A DNA stretch of 64,000 nucleotides from Candidatus Latescibacterota bacterium (lineage in GTDB: Bacteria > Latescibacterota > UBA2968): the NCBI GenBank assembly GCA_022821275.1, contig JAJEDY010000021.1, positions 1 through 64,000 on the forward strand, written 5' to 3'. The number at the start of each line of letters is the position of its first letter. Positions within the stretch are counted from its first letter, which is position 1. This document shows, one piece after another, positions 43,925 to 53,724 of the stretch. The translations under genes were made by a program, and so were the position numbers. The notes under the pieces were generated by a model, which worked only from the letters and a program-made list of their open reading frames with translations, searched no databases and was not told where the DNA came from.

Positions 43925-44808
43925 GATAGGCCATATCCCAGGCTGCGAAGGGCGGTGTCTTTTTTTCGCCAGTTCTCATAGACTTTGACGTGCAGGTCGA
44001 GATAAATTGGGTGTTCCAAGAATGCCTCGATTTTTTTTCTTGCCTGATGTCCAATGGTTTTGAGGGTTTTTCCCCCTCGTCCTATAACAATGCCTTTTTG
44101 CGAATTGCGTTCGACAATGATATTGGCCTGAATATAGACTTTGGGGCGGTTTTCTTCAAAAGCCTCAATGTCGATTGCCGTTGCATAAGGCAATTCCTGG
44201 CGCAGGTGGTGGAACACTTCCTCTCGAATGAGTTCTGCAACGAAAAATCTTTCGGGCTGTTCGGTGAGCATATCTTCTGGATAGTATTGTGGGCCTTCTG
44301 GCAGTGCATGGCGCAAAGCGGTGTGAAGGGCTGGTACGCCCTTCCCGGTAGTGGCCGCGACAGATAAAACGACCTGCGTAGCGAGTGAGGCGCGAATCTG
44401 TTGTTCGCAGCGTTTTGCTCGTTCGCGCGAGATGAGGTCGGTCTTGTTTACGGCGATGATTTTGGGAATATCCCATTGTCCGAAGATTTGTCGTACTTCG
44501 GCGTCATAGGAGGTATCAAATTTTGAACCATCGACAATGCCCAAAAGCACATCGGCACTTTGATATGCACGTCCAATTTGTCGGTTCATAAAATCGTGAA
44601 GGCGATAGCGCGCCGACAAGATACCGGGGGTATCGAGAAATATCATTTGAGCCTGTTTATCTGTCACAATCCCCAGGATATTATTACGGGTAGTTTGGGG
44701 TTTGGGCGAAATAATGGATAGACGCTCCCCCACGAGTGCATTAAAAAGTGTGGATTTGCCGACATTGGTGCGTCCCGCGATTATGACATATCCAGATTTG
44801 AAAGCCAT
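43921..44808 (-). CDS. era: GTPase Era
   Basis: Essential GTPase of 30S subunit assembly that binds the 3' end of 16S rRNA. 295 residues from the ATG at 44808 (a GTG lies directly before it). G-domain motifs: GRTNVGKST (G1), T in QTTRNN (G2), DTPG (G3) and NKTD (G4). The C-terminal KH domain carries IVIGRGGKTLKTIGHQARKKIE. It is the fourth gene of a compact envelope operon, an unusual neighbourhood for era. Confidence 0.96.
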   Translation of the reverse strand: MAFKSGYVIIAGRTNVGKSTLFNALVGERLSIISPKPQTTRNNILGIVTDKQAQMIFLDTPGILSARYRLHDFMNRQIGRAYQSADVLLGIVDGSKFDTSYDAEVRQIFGQWDIPKIIAVNKTDLISRERAKRCEQQIRASLATQVVLSVAATTGKGVPALHTALRHALPEGPQYYPEDMLTEQPERFFVAELIREEVFHHLRQELPYATAIDIEAFEENRPKVYIQANIIVERNSQKGIVIGRGGKTLKTIGHQARKKIEAFLEHPIYLDLHVKVYENWRKKDTALRSLGYGLS

Positions 44809-44818
44809 CACTGTCCAA

Positions 44819-45793
44819 TCAAAAAAATAAAGAGGCCGAAATGCGGTACGTATTGTCGAGTTGGTCGTGTTCCATAAAGGCGAGATCTACGCCAAATCGA
44901 CTGAGTTGCAGGCCAGTGCCCGCCGTAAAGTGCCCGTCCTTATATCCGAGGCGAAATGCGAGGCGGTGTTGCAGGCGGTATTCTGTCCCCAGTTGTATGC
45001 TGCGCGTTTTTTCTCGTGTCGATTTTTTGTCATTCAGGTGCGTGCTAAAACCGACTGTCATATCGCCGCCGGGCACCCTGCGTTGGAGGGCAGAGCCAAT
45101 GAGAAGAGACGGCGAAATGCGATCTGCAATGCCGTCGGGAAATGCAATGCGCGTCTTTGTAAGATCGCGTATTGCCGCGCCAATGCGAAACGTCGAGGTG
45201 GGTATATAGAGTAGGCCGATGTCCAGGCCAAAGCCGCTTCCGATGCCCACGCTGAGATCGCGTCTGATCATTTTTATTCCTGCTCCAAGACGCAATTTAT
45301 CTGTGATATGTCGCCCATAAGCGATTCGAAAGACATAATCAGCAGTGCCAATTTTATCGATTATTACGGGGCGATTGTCTGGGCCAATTGGACGGTCTGG
45401 ATCTTCCAGACCCGTCAGGGCAATTCCATCAACGCCAGCGCGAACAATGCCCAGGCCAATGCCGCCTTTTCTCAGGGGCAAGCGCAATGCAAAAATATCG
45501 TGATTCACACTGCCGCCAAATTGCTCGGCATGTTGTATGTGAATCTCTCGTTTGGGTGGTGATGAACTTTTGCCGAAGCCCGTCCTGGAATACACCTCTG
45601 GGACAAGTCCTGCGGGATTCCAATAGATTGCTGTTGCATCAAAACTAAGCGCGACATAAGCACTGCCCATGCCCAGAGCGCGGGCACCGGCACCCAATAA
45701 GAGTGGATCACCTGTATAATGGGATGTCTGTGCAAGAGTTGGACTTGTAAGCGTGCATATGCTATACAGCGCCAGGGTCGCAAAGCGTTTCAA
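44819..45793 (-). CDS. PorV/PorQ family outer-membrane protein
   Basis: 324 residues, TTG start overlapping the upstream TGA (GAGG seven nt upstream). Signal peptide MKRFATLALYSICTLTSPTLA is followed by GARALGMGSAYVAL and DATAIYWNPAGLV, the hallmark N-terminus of the PorV/FadL-like barrel family, then barrel strands ending ISASLFF. Members serve as type IX secretion shuttles or lipid-type porins; no other secretion gene is close, so the role is open. Confidence 0.85.
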   Translation of the reverse strand: MKRFATLALYSICTLTSPTLAQTSHYTGDPLLLGAGARALGMGSAYVALSFDATAIYWNPAGLVPEVYSRTGFGKSSSPPKREIHIQHAEQFGGSVNHDIFALRLPLRKGGIGLGIVRAGVDGIALTGLEDPDRPIGPDNRPVIIDKIGTADYVFRIAYGRHITDKLRLGAGIKMIRRDLSVGIGSGFGLDIGLLYIPTSTFRIGAAIRDLTKTRIAFPDGIADRISPSLLIGSALQRRVPGGDMTVGFSTHLNDKKSTREKTRSIQLGTEYRLQHRLAFRLGYKDGHFTAGTGLQLSRFGVDLAFMEHDQLDNTYRISASLFF

Positions 45794-46386
45794 TGATTGG
45801 CCTCTACATGGGGGATGAAAATGGCGATATTGCCGGGACGCAATGCCGATCCCAGGGCTTTGATATCGACAGGAGATAAAGTGATGTGCGGGGTGGCACC
45901 TGTTGAAACTCCGTCCGCTCGAATGACGAGGTTTGGCGCAAAATAGAGACGGGAACGATGGCGAGGCCCTTCTATCAGACGTCTGGAGAAGTCGAGGGGG
46001 AAAAGCCGCCCGCGAAGTCGCAGATTGGCATTGCCGGGTTCAACCGAGATGGGATCAATTCTGTTCACAAAGCGGTAGTTATAGGTGTGGCGTTCTTCTA
46101 TCGGTGACAAGCTGAGAATAGCGCATGTTCTCAGCACATTGCCCTGTGCTTTGAGGTGAATTTGCTTTGACGGAATGTCGATGATAAGGTAGAAGTCGTC
46201 CGGTGATGTTTTAACCTGGTCGAGTTCGCGAACGAGGGCTTCGCGGTAGTTTTGGAGAACGATTTTGTCCTGACCAGATACATGGGTTTCTACAAGAAGC
46301 AAAAAACTTAGTAGATATAGACCCGGTCGCCAACTTGTAGTGAGCGATACACAAAGGCCAGGTCTTCGTCGTTGAGGCGAATACAT
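45790..46386 (-). CDS. Degenerate L,D-transpeptidase-like paralogue without catalytic Cys
   Basis: 198 residues from the ATG at 46386, which lies 79 nt inside the preceding transpeptidase gene in another frame; this start is chosen because it gives a basic n-region and a hydrophobic GLYLLSFLLL core. The body opens DFYLIIDIPSKQIHLKAQG, matching the first strands of YkuD domains and the neighbour's YIVIDTAHNRLQVWHNN. The HGC-IRL active-site motif is absent, and the protein ends NIAIFIPHVEANH. It may be a pseudo-enzyme partner of the adjacent transpeptidase. An earlier open stretch up to 46707 is the shadow of that gene. Confidence 0.65.
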   Translation of the reverse strand: MYSPQRRRPGLCVSLTTSWRPGLYLLSFLLLVETHVSGQDKIVLQNYREALVRELDQVKTSPDDFYLIIDIPSKQIHLKAQGNVLRTCAILSLSPIEERHTYNYRFVNRIDPISVEPGNANLRLRGRLFPLDFSRRLIEGPRHRSRLYFAPNLVIRADGVSTGATPHITLSPVDIKALGSALRPGNIAIFIPHVEANH

Positions 46387-46895
46387 CCGTGCGTGATATG
46401 CCGTCCGAGCAATGTGGGATAAAGAGTGCCGTGAATTTCGTACCCGTCGCCCAATTTGAGGGCGTAGGCACCGAGGGTTGTTCGGTCGAGACGCCGAAAC
46501 TCCCAGGGTAATACAGTGGGTTCTTCTCCATTTTCGACAAAGGCCCACAGGGGCTTGGCCCAGATGGGGTCTGTCACTTTGTGCAAAATAGTTCTGATAC
46601 CCAATGGGGTGTAAAACTGCCAGCGTGCCGAAGCACCCGGATGAAGCAGTACTTTGCCGCTGCCTGTCGCACACGTCGCTTCTCGTATCATCTGGTTGTT
46701 GTGCCAAACTTGAAGACGGTTGTGTGCGGTATCAATAACGATGTAGGTCTCGGTTGCGTGCCGTTTCAATGCTTCCTGGAGCGATGCGATATCAGCTTTG
46801 AGTTGTTCGATATCCGTTTCTCGCGCGGGTAGATGCGAGCAAAAACTGAAGAACAAATAGAGCGCGAGGAATAATATGGTGTGAAAGCTGTGCAT
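46308..46895 (-). CDS. L,D-transpeptidase (YkuD family)
   Basis: 195 residues from the ATG at 46895, with a signal or anchor segment (TILFLALYLFFSFCSHLPA) and a short coiled coil (IEQLKADIASLQEALKRH). The YkuD domain contains EIHGTLYPTLLGRHITHGCIRLNDED with the catalytic Cys in HGCIRL and His in EIHG. It forms or modifies 3-3 peptidoglycan links or attaches proteins in the periplasm. No strong ribosome site is visible, and a terminator stands only 19 nt upstream. Expression may start within that hairpin or by readthrough. Confidence 0.9.
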   Translation of the reverse strand: MHSFHTILFLALYLFFSFCSHLPARETDIEQLKADIASLQEALKRHATETYIVIDTAHNRLQVWHNNQMIREATCATGSGKVLLHPGASARWQFYTPLGIRTILHKVTDPIWAKPLWAFVENGEEPTVLPWEFRRLDRTTLGAYALKLGDGYEIHGTLYPTLLGRHITHGCIRLNDEDLAFVYRSLQVGDRVYIY

Positions 46896-46913
46896 GTATG
46901 GCTTAGAAATTGC

Positions 46914-46946
46914 AAAACCGAGGTGCTCTTTGCGCGCCTCGGTTTT
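46914..46946 (-). terminator. Intrinsic terminator between the DUF4398-like and transpeptidase genes
   Basis: On the minus strand AAAACCGAGG pairs with CCTCGGTTTT (46946-46937 with 46923-46914). It closes the lipoprotein gene but leaves only about 19 nt to the next start codon. Confidence 0.75.
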
Positions 46947-46974
46947 GTCTTTATAAAAAGATATTTGGGTGGTG

Positions 46975-47601
46975 TTACAGGCGGAAATACCAGGGTTTAT
47001 GTCGTTCTTTCCAGTCTTCGATTTTCTGGAGCGCGACCGTAACTGCACCCTGAACCTCAGTGAGTTTGGTTTCTGCATCCTGCGCTTGAGCGAGCGCATC
47101 TCTGTATTGCCCGTTGTCGAGGCTGCCGCGTGCGTCGCTTATGTTGCTCTCGGCCTGATTCAGGTCGGCGTTGAGTTGATCGAGATCATCGTCCGCGCCT
47201 TTTCCACGAGGTGCTTCACCCAAACTGACTCTGGTTTCTGAAATGCCAGGCGTTACGCGTTCGATAATCGCCTGGGTATCGGCCTCCAGTTGTCTATTGG
47301 TGTCAGCCTCAGATTTGGCGCTATTGGCTAACTCTTGAGCTTCTACATAAAGAGGCTCGGCCTCGTCAAATTTATTGAAGAAAAAGAACTTTTTTTCTTC
47401 AAACTTCTTAGCGGCACTATCTATGGCAGCAGATGCCACCCGATAGGCCTCTGGCGCATAAGTCTCGGCCTGAGATGCCTGTGCTGCGGCATAAGCGGCC
47501 TCAGTATCAGCTTTCAATTTGACCAATTCTTCGGAAGGCCCACAACCCGTTATGGCAAGTGCCATAACCAGAATCGTGCAAAGGCTTAAAATGGATCGCA
47601 T
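46975..47601 (-). CDS. DUF4398-like helical lipoprotein
   Basis: 208 residues from the ATG at 47601 (AAGGAG upstream). Signal peptide with lipobox ITGC (Cys at about residue 20), then a nearly all-helical body rich in Ala, Glu and Gln (ADTEAAYAAAQASQAETYAP, DQLNADLNQAESNISDARG). This is the pattern of periplasmic DUF4398/OmpA-associated lipoproteins. It ends KPWYFRL. A terminator follows. Confidence 0.75.
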   Translation of the reverse strand: MRSILSLCTILVMALAITGCGPSEELVKLKADTEAAYAAAQASQAETYAPEAYRVASAAIDSAAKKFEEKKFFFFNKFDEAEPLYVEAQELANSAKSEADTNRQLEADTQAIIERVTPGISETRVSLGEAPRGKGADDDLDQLNADLNQAESNISDARGSLDNGQYRDALAQAQDAETKLTEVQGAVTVALQKIEDWKERHKPWYFRL

Positions 47602-47731
47602 CCTTAGACTCCTTAGTTTGTCGTCATGAAGGGGCTTTACGCATTGTTTTCTTTGCGGAAGATAAAACACAAATTTCAGCTTGTCAACACCAATTTTGGG
47701 ATATGGGAAATGGCGTTGAACGATCCTTTAT

Positions 47732-48583
47732 TTATCGTCGTTCACTTTTTTTGTAGAAAAGTTTGTTCAGTGGGCTTTTGGGAGCCGTAAGATATTTGGC
47801 TTCATCGGGTGTCAAAGCCTTGTCAAATACAGCGATTTCGTCGATTTGCCCGGGATATTTGTAGTGATTAAATCGCATCACGAGGTTTTCTATATCCCAG
47901 GTTACATTTTGCTGAAGCGGACCTTTGCGCCCTGCTTCCTCGCCATCTATATACAGCGCCCATTCTGCATCGGCCTTGCCGCTGTTAAAGTTGGACCAGG
48001 TAATCGCGACGTGGTGCCAGTCGCTTGCACGCCAGTTGGCGGGAACCGAAATCACGTATTTATCGACCTCCTGGTCGCTAATTTCATGTTGTTTGTCGGG
48101 ATAGCATCCAAACCGGAGTGTGCCATCGGATTTTTTGAAATCGACGAATACAACTGCATCATCCCACGGATATTTTTCGCCGTCTTTTTTCCCAACATGA
48201 AAAGGTTCGGGATAGTTGGATTCGAAGCTGGCGATGTCGGTTTGGAGCCAGAATGCAATGCTGCCAGACCACGCGCTGTTGGCACTGTAGGCGAGGTTGT
48301 TTTTTCCGTTGTAATTGAGTGCGCCAGCATCTGGATTAAAAGCCAAATACCCGTCGGGATTGCCGCCTTGCTTGATGTGGTTGGTGTTGGCGGTATCAAA
48401 GGTCGCCAATGGGTCGCCAAGGCTGTCGAGGGCATCCACGCCTTTTTCAAAGTTGGCAAAAAAAAGTATGTGTGCTCGCAGGCTCTCTTCAATGGCCTTT
48501 TCGGGACCACCACAAGCTGTTGTGATCGCTAAAAATATGAAGGTTAAAGTGCCACGAGATAGTTGGGGAAGATGGCGCAACAT
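47732..48583 (-). CDS. LamG (concanavalin A-like) domain lipoprotein
   Basis: 283 residues. N-terminal signal with lipobox ITTAC. From residue 37 a LamG/laminin-G-like jelly roll: FANFEKGVDALDSLGDPLA, GSIAFWLQ, DWHHVAITWSN, WALYIDGEEAG, and GQIDEIAVFDKALTPDEAKYL, the common C-terminal motif of LamG_3 domains. It is likely a surface or periplasmic carbohydrate-binding protein. It stands alone, divergent from the large permease gene. Confidence 0.87.
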   Translation of the reverse strand: MLRHLPQLSRGTLTFIFLAITTACGGPEKAIEESLRAHILFFANFEKGVDALDSLGDPLATFDTANTNHIKQGGNPDGYLAFNPDAGALNYNGKNNLAYSANSAWSGSIAFWLQTDIASFESNYPEPFHVGKKDGEKYPWDDAVVFVDFKKSDGTLRFGCYPDKQHEISDQEVDKYVISVPANWRASDWHHVAITWSNFNSGKADAEWALYIDGEEAGRKGPLQQNVTWDIENLVMRFNHYKYPGQIDEIAVFDKALTPDEAKYLTAPKSPLNKLFYKKSERR

Positions 48584-48755
48584 GTGTAAAGTCTCCTGAA
48601 AAAGAGTTCAGCATATTGTGAAGTTAAACGCACAAGTTGATATACTCTCAAAATGCGGGTATGTCAATACCAAAATCAATGAAACTACAAAGATAGCTTA
48701 AATACTCGAAAAAACAATAGCTGAGATACGCGAAAATTCTGTCTCGGAAATTGTC

Positions 48756-48784
48756 TTGACATCTCAAAAGTTATTTGTTAGCAT
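48756..48784 (+). promoter_or_regulatory. Consensus-like sigma-70 promoter
   Basis: TTGACA at 48756-48761, a 17-nt spacer and TAGCAT at 48779-48784. It lies 50 nt before the ATG of the large permease gene at 48834. Confidence 0.65.
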
Positions 48785-48833
48785 AAATTCAATTTTCCCA
48801 AAATGTTCGGCATTCTTAACAGGAGCCTCCTCG

Positions 48834-51800
48834 ATGCGTAAAATCGGCACAGGTATTCTCTGGGTCATCACGATTTTAATGTTGTCTTCGGTGACCATTT
48901 TTAATCCGGGACAGGTGACGGATTTTTTTGTCACGCTTTTTAATATTAAACCGAGTATTCCCGAACTCAAACCCATTGAAATTTCAGAACGCGATCGAGA
49001 AATTCGATCCATTGCCGAGTCCGTTACACAAGAAGATGTAAGCCAAATTATTACCGACCTGTCGGGAATGGGATCTCGGGTGCCGGGCTATGTGGGGCAT
49101 CGGCAGGCTTTTGAATATGTCAAACGGCATTTTGAACAATTTGGTCTCGAAGATATCGTGGTCGAAGAGCACACGGTAACGGTTCCCGTTGACAAAGGTG
49201 CTTCACTTACTTTGATGGATACCGGCGAAGAAATTGCGATCTACGGTTTTTGGCCCAACCATGTACAAACGCCCTCTGTGCCCAGCGCTGGGATTTCGGG
49301 GGCGCTCATTTATGGGGGCAAAGGGTCGTTTTCAGAACTCAATGGCAAAAAGGTCGAAGGCAGCGTTGTTCTGATGGACTTCGATTGTGGCCAGGGTTAT
49401 TTAAGCCCGCGTATGCTGGGGGCACAGGCCATTTTATTTTACGACAATGGGCGGGTTACACAGGGTCAGGCTTTGGATAAGTTTTTGCCCGTGCCCGTTG
49501 ATGTGCCCCGGTTCTGGGTGAAAAAAGACGATGCTTTGCGTTTGCTCGCATTGGCCCAAACGCAATCTCCCGAAGTGCGTTTAACGTCGAAGATGGATTG
49601 GGAAGAGGTGCCGACCTGGAATATTTTTGCAACCGTTCCCGGATCCGAAGACTATATCACTGAGCGCGAAGAGCGCAAGTGGAAAGATCAGCAGATTGTG
49701 CTGAGTGCTTTTTACGACGCCATTTCCGTTGTACCCGCTCTCGCGCCGGGCGCTGAAAATGCGTCCGGGTTGGCTGCGCTTTTACACACTGCCCGCGTTT
49801 TGAAACAGAATCCGCCCAAATATTCGGTGACCTTTTTGGCAACTGGCGCACATTTCCAGGGGCTGGCTGGCATCAATGATTTTGTGTATCGCCACTCGCG
49901 CGAGAGCGATCATTTCCGCGATAAAATTCCCGATAGTTTATCGGTTGCCGGTGCTTATCTCGATGGCGAACTTATTCCGCGCGATAGCGAAGACTTTGAA
50001 GAGCTCATTCCCGGCAGCTATAAAATTGATTTTCGATTATTTATCGGATTGGACTTGTCGAGTGAATCCGATCAGTTGGCGAGCTTTTCGCATGGCACCT
50101 TTAACAACCCGAATTGGCAGACAGATAATTATCTGAATAATCTGCTGGCACCTTATGCAGACAAATTCGATAAATATATGGCCAAAGTTTTTCCGGGCGA
50201 AGAAGCGCGCCATGTCGATGCGATTGCACCGCCAAAACGCACCTGGAAGAATTTTATGCCCATTCGTCTGGGATTCGACAGTGAGGCCGTTACTTTTGTT
50301 GGCAAAGAAGGCATTACTCTGGCGACGCCATCAACAGTGCGGCGTTTTGTGGATACGCCCATTGATCGCGTTGAACATGTCAATATGGACAATTTGACGC
50401 GCCAGATCCAAACGACGGTCGCTGCCATGATGAAAGCGGGCGAAGATCCCGAGTTTTTCAGGGTGTCCAAACTCAAGTTGCAAGATCGCGGACACAGTTT
50501 GAGAGGACAAGTATTGTGGTTTGATCGCAATGTCGATTTCGCGTTGCCCCGCGTGCCCGTGCCCGGGGGCGTTGCGACGTATCGGCAACCGGGCAATGTC
50601 CACAGTTGTGCGGGGGTGCGCACACTGATTATTGACAAGACAACAGAAGGTCCCATTTACGATATCGAAAAGTTGGCAGACGATCATGAAGGAGAGGTAG
50701 ATCCAAATGTGTTTGGCGAGAAAAGTAAGGTAAAGGAAACCGGATGGTTTACCTTTGATATTATGCGGAATCGATTTACCAATCGCATTTTGGCTTATGA
50801 TATCGATGAAGAGGGTAATATTACGTCGGCACCCGACATGGGGACTGAGGGCGACAAAAAATTCCCACTGACGCAGCGATATGGCTGGTGGGAAAATGAA
50901 ATGCTGACGGTTCTGTTCAAGAGCCGCTCCATCAGTGTTTTTGAAATTATCGATTCGAGCTATTTGTCCGCACTCGATTTTATGACGGTGCTCAATGACA
51001 ACGATACGCAACCCATAGAATTTGGCTATACGTATTTGCCGGGGCAAAGCACCAAAGAGGGAGACGTGACGCGCGCTGCAGTGACGTTTGCGCGCGTGGA
51101 TGAATACACGGGAGAAGCCGAGCGGTTGAAGGTTTTGATGAGTACGGGATTGTTTGGTGTTAAGTATTTGTTGATCAATGCGCCCCAGAAATTTTTGGAC
51201 AATCCGATTGATAAACGCGAAGTGAATCCCGATATTCTGGAAGAGGCGCGAGGTGAAGGGTATGAACCCGGCGTCATTTTCATGCCTTCGTATCAGGCCG
51301 CCAGAGATATGTGGGTGATCGATGATGTGCGGATGAAACAGTTGGCGCAATTCGGTATTGAGAACAATCGTCTTACCCTGTTGCACAACAGCGCGCGCGA
51401 GGCATTGATGGAAGCGCGTCAGCACCTTGAAAATTTGGATTACGAAGGGTTTATGGCCGCATCTCGGCGGGCATGGGGACTGGAGGCGCGGGGGTATCCC
51501 GAAGTGATGGCGACGGCCAATGATACTGTTCGGGGCATTATTTTTTACTTTATTTTGTTGCTGCCGTTTTCATTTTTCTGCGAGCGATTGTTGATTGGTG
51601 CGTCGAGTATTACCGCGCGGTTGAGCTGGTTTGCCGGATTTTTTATATTTTTCTTTATTGTTCTGCGCTTTGTCCATCCGGCTTTTCAGTTGAGCAATTC
51701 CCCCTATATTATTTTTCTCGCTTTTGTGATTATGGCTCTCGGCGGTGTGGCGATGGTCATTGTCGTGTCTAAATTTGGGGATGAAGTTCGCAAAATGAAG

Positions 51801-53687
51801 CAGGCTTCTGCGGGGACTTATGAAGCCGATGTCGGGCGCATTAGCGCGACATCGGCCGCGGTTGTGCTGGGTATTTCAAATTTGCGAAAGCGCCCCATGC
51901 GCACGGGGTTGACGGCGATTACGCTGACTTTGCTGACTTTTACGACATTGTCTTTTACCTCGGTGCAGACTTCGTTGAAGTTTTACAAATTGCCCCGCGA
52001 TAACGAGCCGTCGTATCAGGGGGCACTCGTGCGCGACCGATCCTGGCGCGGGATGCAAGAATCCGTGCTCAATTATCTCAATAGTGCTTTTGAAGGCCGC
52101 GCCGATATTGTGCCGCGGTCGTGGTATTTATCACAGGTGCGTGGTGAGCGCGCTTATGTGAATTTTTCTCGCGTGACAGAGGCCACTGCCGATATGGGTC
52201 CCAAGGAGATTTACGTCGATTTCGATGTGGGCATTACCACGGGGAAAGACAGTTTTGTCAATGCGCTGTTGGGCCTTACGCCAGACGAACCCAAAATTAC
52301 CGGGGCGGATCGCTATTTGATGAGCGGACGTTGGTTTGAGCCAGGAGAAGAGTTCGTTTGTCTAATACCCAATGATCTGGCCGAGCTTGTCGGTATTTTC
52401 CCCGAAGACGCTGGCACAGCTAAAATTGAAATGCAGGGACAGGTTTTTACGGTGATTGGTATTCTGGATTCTGAAATGTTTAACAAGTTCAAAGATCTGG
52501 ACGATGAAAAGCTGACCCCTGTTGATACGGTAAAAGAAAAAGACGATTTGGCAGATGCACAGGATCAGGATCCGCGGGTTGTCGCGGCTGCGCCGATAGA
52601 GACCTTTACCCACCTGGAATCGACCAATGTGCTCGTCGTGCCCTATGAGTATATTCGAGATATCGGTGGCGTATTGGCTTCGGTGGCGATTGCGAATTTC
52701 AAGGATGAGAGCGGGCAGCCCAAGTTGGATTTTGTGCCCGACATCGAAGAGTTTATGGCGCGCGTGTCTTTGACGATGTTTGTGGGCAAGGATGATGGTG
52801 TAACCGTCTATAGTTCGATTGGTTCAACGTCGCTTTCTGGATTGGGCAATTTGTTTATTCCGATCTTGATTGCGGCGCTTATTGTGCTCAATACTATGAT
52901 GGGTGCCGTGTATGAGCGTTTCCGAGAGATCAGTATTTATTCTTCGGTGGGATTGGCTCCCAATCATATTGCCGCACTTTTCCTCGCGGAGGCCGGCGTA
53001 TTTGCCACACTCGGTGCGGTTATGGGATATTTAATTGGACAGGTTCTGGTGCTCATACTTTACAATCAGGGGCTGTTGGGAGGCCTGGAATTGAATTATT
53101 CGTCGCTGTCTGCAATTTCCGCTACGTTGATAGTGATGGCAACGGTATTTCTCTCGGCGCTTTATCCAGCTAAAAAAGCTGCTGATATGGCCGTGCCCGA
53201 TGTGACCCGCAAATGGGAATTCCCCGATCCGGATGGCGATCGGTGGGTATTTGATTTTCCCTTTACAGTGGGCGGTGCTGAGGTATTGGGCATGTACTCT
53301 TATTTGACCAGGGTTTTTGAATCTTATGGCGAGGGATCGGTGGGTGATTTTGTTGCCGATCACGTGAAGTTCTGGTCTGAGGATCACGAGGGAGAACCAC
53401 AATACAATATTGATCTGACGGCATGGTTGGCGCCTTATGATCTGGGGATTAGCCAGGAAGTGCAGTTAAAAGCTATTCCAACGGGTGAGCACAATATTTA
53501 TAAAATTGAAGTGGTGATCAATCGTTTGAGTGGCGATGTGGCGTCCTGGAAACGGATCAATCGCGGATTTTTAAATGTGTTGAGAAAGCGATTCCTGGTC
53601 TGGCGTACAATTCCGGGTGACCTGAAGTTCAATTATGCAGAAGACGGACGCCGGGTTTTGTCTGGCGAAGTCGCGGCAATAGCATAA
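48834..53687 (+). CDS. Giant FtsX-type permease with a degenerate M28-peptidase ectodomain
   Basis: 1617 residues from the ATG at 48834 (AGGAG eight nt upstream). After one helix (7-23), residues 55-350 look like an M28 aminopeptidase with PA insert (SRVPGYVGHRQAFEYVKRHF, SGALIYGGKGSFSELNGK). Metal ligands are changed: the usual H-x-D strand reads SAFYDA (F293), GADDNASG reads GAENASG, and the GEE motif reads GAHFQG. Beta-rich extracellular sequence follows to about 890, then three helices (902-985), a second periplasmic domain and the FtsX core (about 1335-1450, IPILIAALIVLNTMMG, REISIYSSVGLAPNHI). It thus joins a ligand-binding pseudo-peptidase to an ABC-type permease; no ATPase is adjacent. 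The OPT-like gene follows 37 nt later. Confidence 0.82.
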   Translation: MRKIGTGILWVITILMLSSVTIFNPGQVTDFFVTLFNIKPSIPELKPIEISERDREIRSIAESVTQEDVSQIITDLSGMGSRVPGYVGHRQAFEYVKRHFEQFGLEDIVVEEHTVTVPVDKGASLTLMDTGEEIAIYGFWPNHVQTPSVPSAGISGALIYGGKGSFSELNGKKVEGSVVLMDFDCGQGYLSPRMLGAQAILFYDNGRVTQGQALDKFLPVPVDVPRFWVKKDDALRLLALAQTQSPEVRLTSKMDWEEVPTWNIFATVPGSEDYITEREERKWKDQQIVLSAFYDAISVVPALAPGAENASGLAALLHTARVLKQNPPKYSVTFLATGAHFQGLAGINDFVYRHSRESDHFRDKIPDSLSVAGAYLDGELIPRDSEDFEELIPGSYKIDFRLFIGLDLSSESDQLASFSHGTFNNPNWQTDNYLNNLLAPYADKFDKYMAKVFPGEEARHVDAIAPPKRTWKNFMPIRLGFDSEAVTFVGKEGITLATPSTVRRFVDTPIDRVEHVNMDNLTRQIQTTVAAMMKAGEDPEFFRVSKLKLQDRGHSLRGQVLWFDRNVDFALPRVPVPGGVATYRQPGNVHSCAGVRTLIIDKTTEGPIYDIEKLADDHEGEVDPNVFGEKSKVKETGWFTFDIMRNRFTNRILAYDIDEEGNITSAPDMGTEGDKKFPLTQRYGWWENEMLTVLFKSRSISVFEIIDSSYLSALDFMTVLNDNDTQPIEFGYTYLPGQSTKEGDVTRAAVTFARVDEYTGEAERLKVLMSTGLFGVKYLLINAPQKFLDNPIDKREVNPDILEEARGEGYEPGVIFMPSYQAARDMWVIDDVRMKQLAQFGIENNRLTLLHNSAREALMEARQHLENLDYEGFMAASRRAWGLEARGYPEVMATANDTVRGIIFYFILLLPFSFFCERLLIGASSITARLSWFAGFFIFFFIVLRFVHPAFQLSNSPYIIFLAFVIMALGGVAMVIVVSKFGDEVRKMKQASAGTYEADVGRISATSAAVVLGISNLRKRPMRTGLTAITLTLLTFTTLSFTSVQTSLKFYKLPRDNEPSYQGALVRDRSWRGMQESVLNYLNSAFEGRADIVPRSWYLSQVRGERAYVNFSRVTEATADMGPKEIYVDFDVGITTGKDSFVNALLGLTPDEPKITGADRYLMSGRWFEPGEEFVCLIPNDLAELVGIFPEDAGTAKIEMQGQVFTVIGILDSEMFNKFKDLDDEKLTPVDTVKEKDDLADAQDQDPRVVAAAPIETFTHLESTNVLVVPYEYIRDIGGVLASVAIANFKDESGQPKLDFVPDIEEFMARVSLTMFVGKDDGVTVYSSIGSTSLSGLGNLFIPILIAALIVLNTMMGAVYERFREISIYSSVGLAPNHIAALFLAEAGVFATLGAVMGYLIGQVLVLILYNQGLLGGLELNYSSLSAISATLIVMATVFLSALYPAKKAADMAVPDVTRKWEFPDPDGDRWVFDFPFTVGGAEVLGMYSYLTRVFESYGEGSVGDFVADHVKFWSEDHEGEPQYNIDLTAWLAPYDLGISQEVQLKAIPTGEHNIYKIEVVINRLSGDVASWKRINRGFLNVLRKRFLVWRTIPGDLKFNYAEDGRRVLSGEVAAIA

Positions 53688-53724
53688 CGTGCAGATTTTG
53701 TGAATTTCCTTCTGGGAGGCAATT

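Noticed and set aside
46387-46707. N-terminal extension of the degenerate transpeptidase
   Set aside because: It overlaps the real transpeptidase in another frame and lacks a signal peptide at its start.
50331-51425. 364-codon open frame antisense to the giant permease
   Set aside because: His/Arg-rich composition typical of antisense shadows; no motif or start signal.
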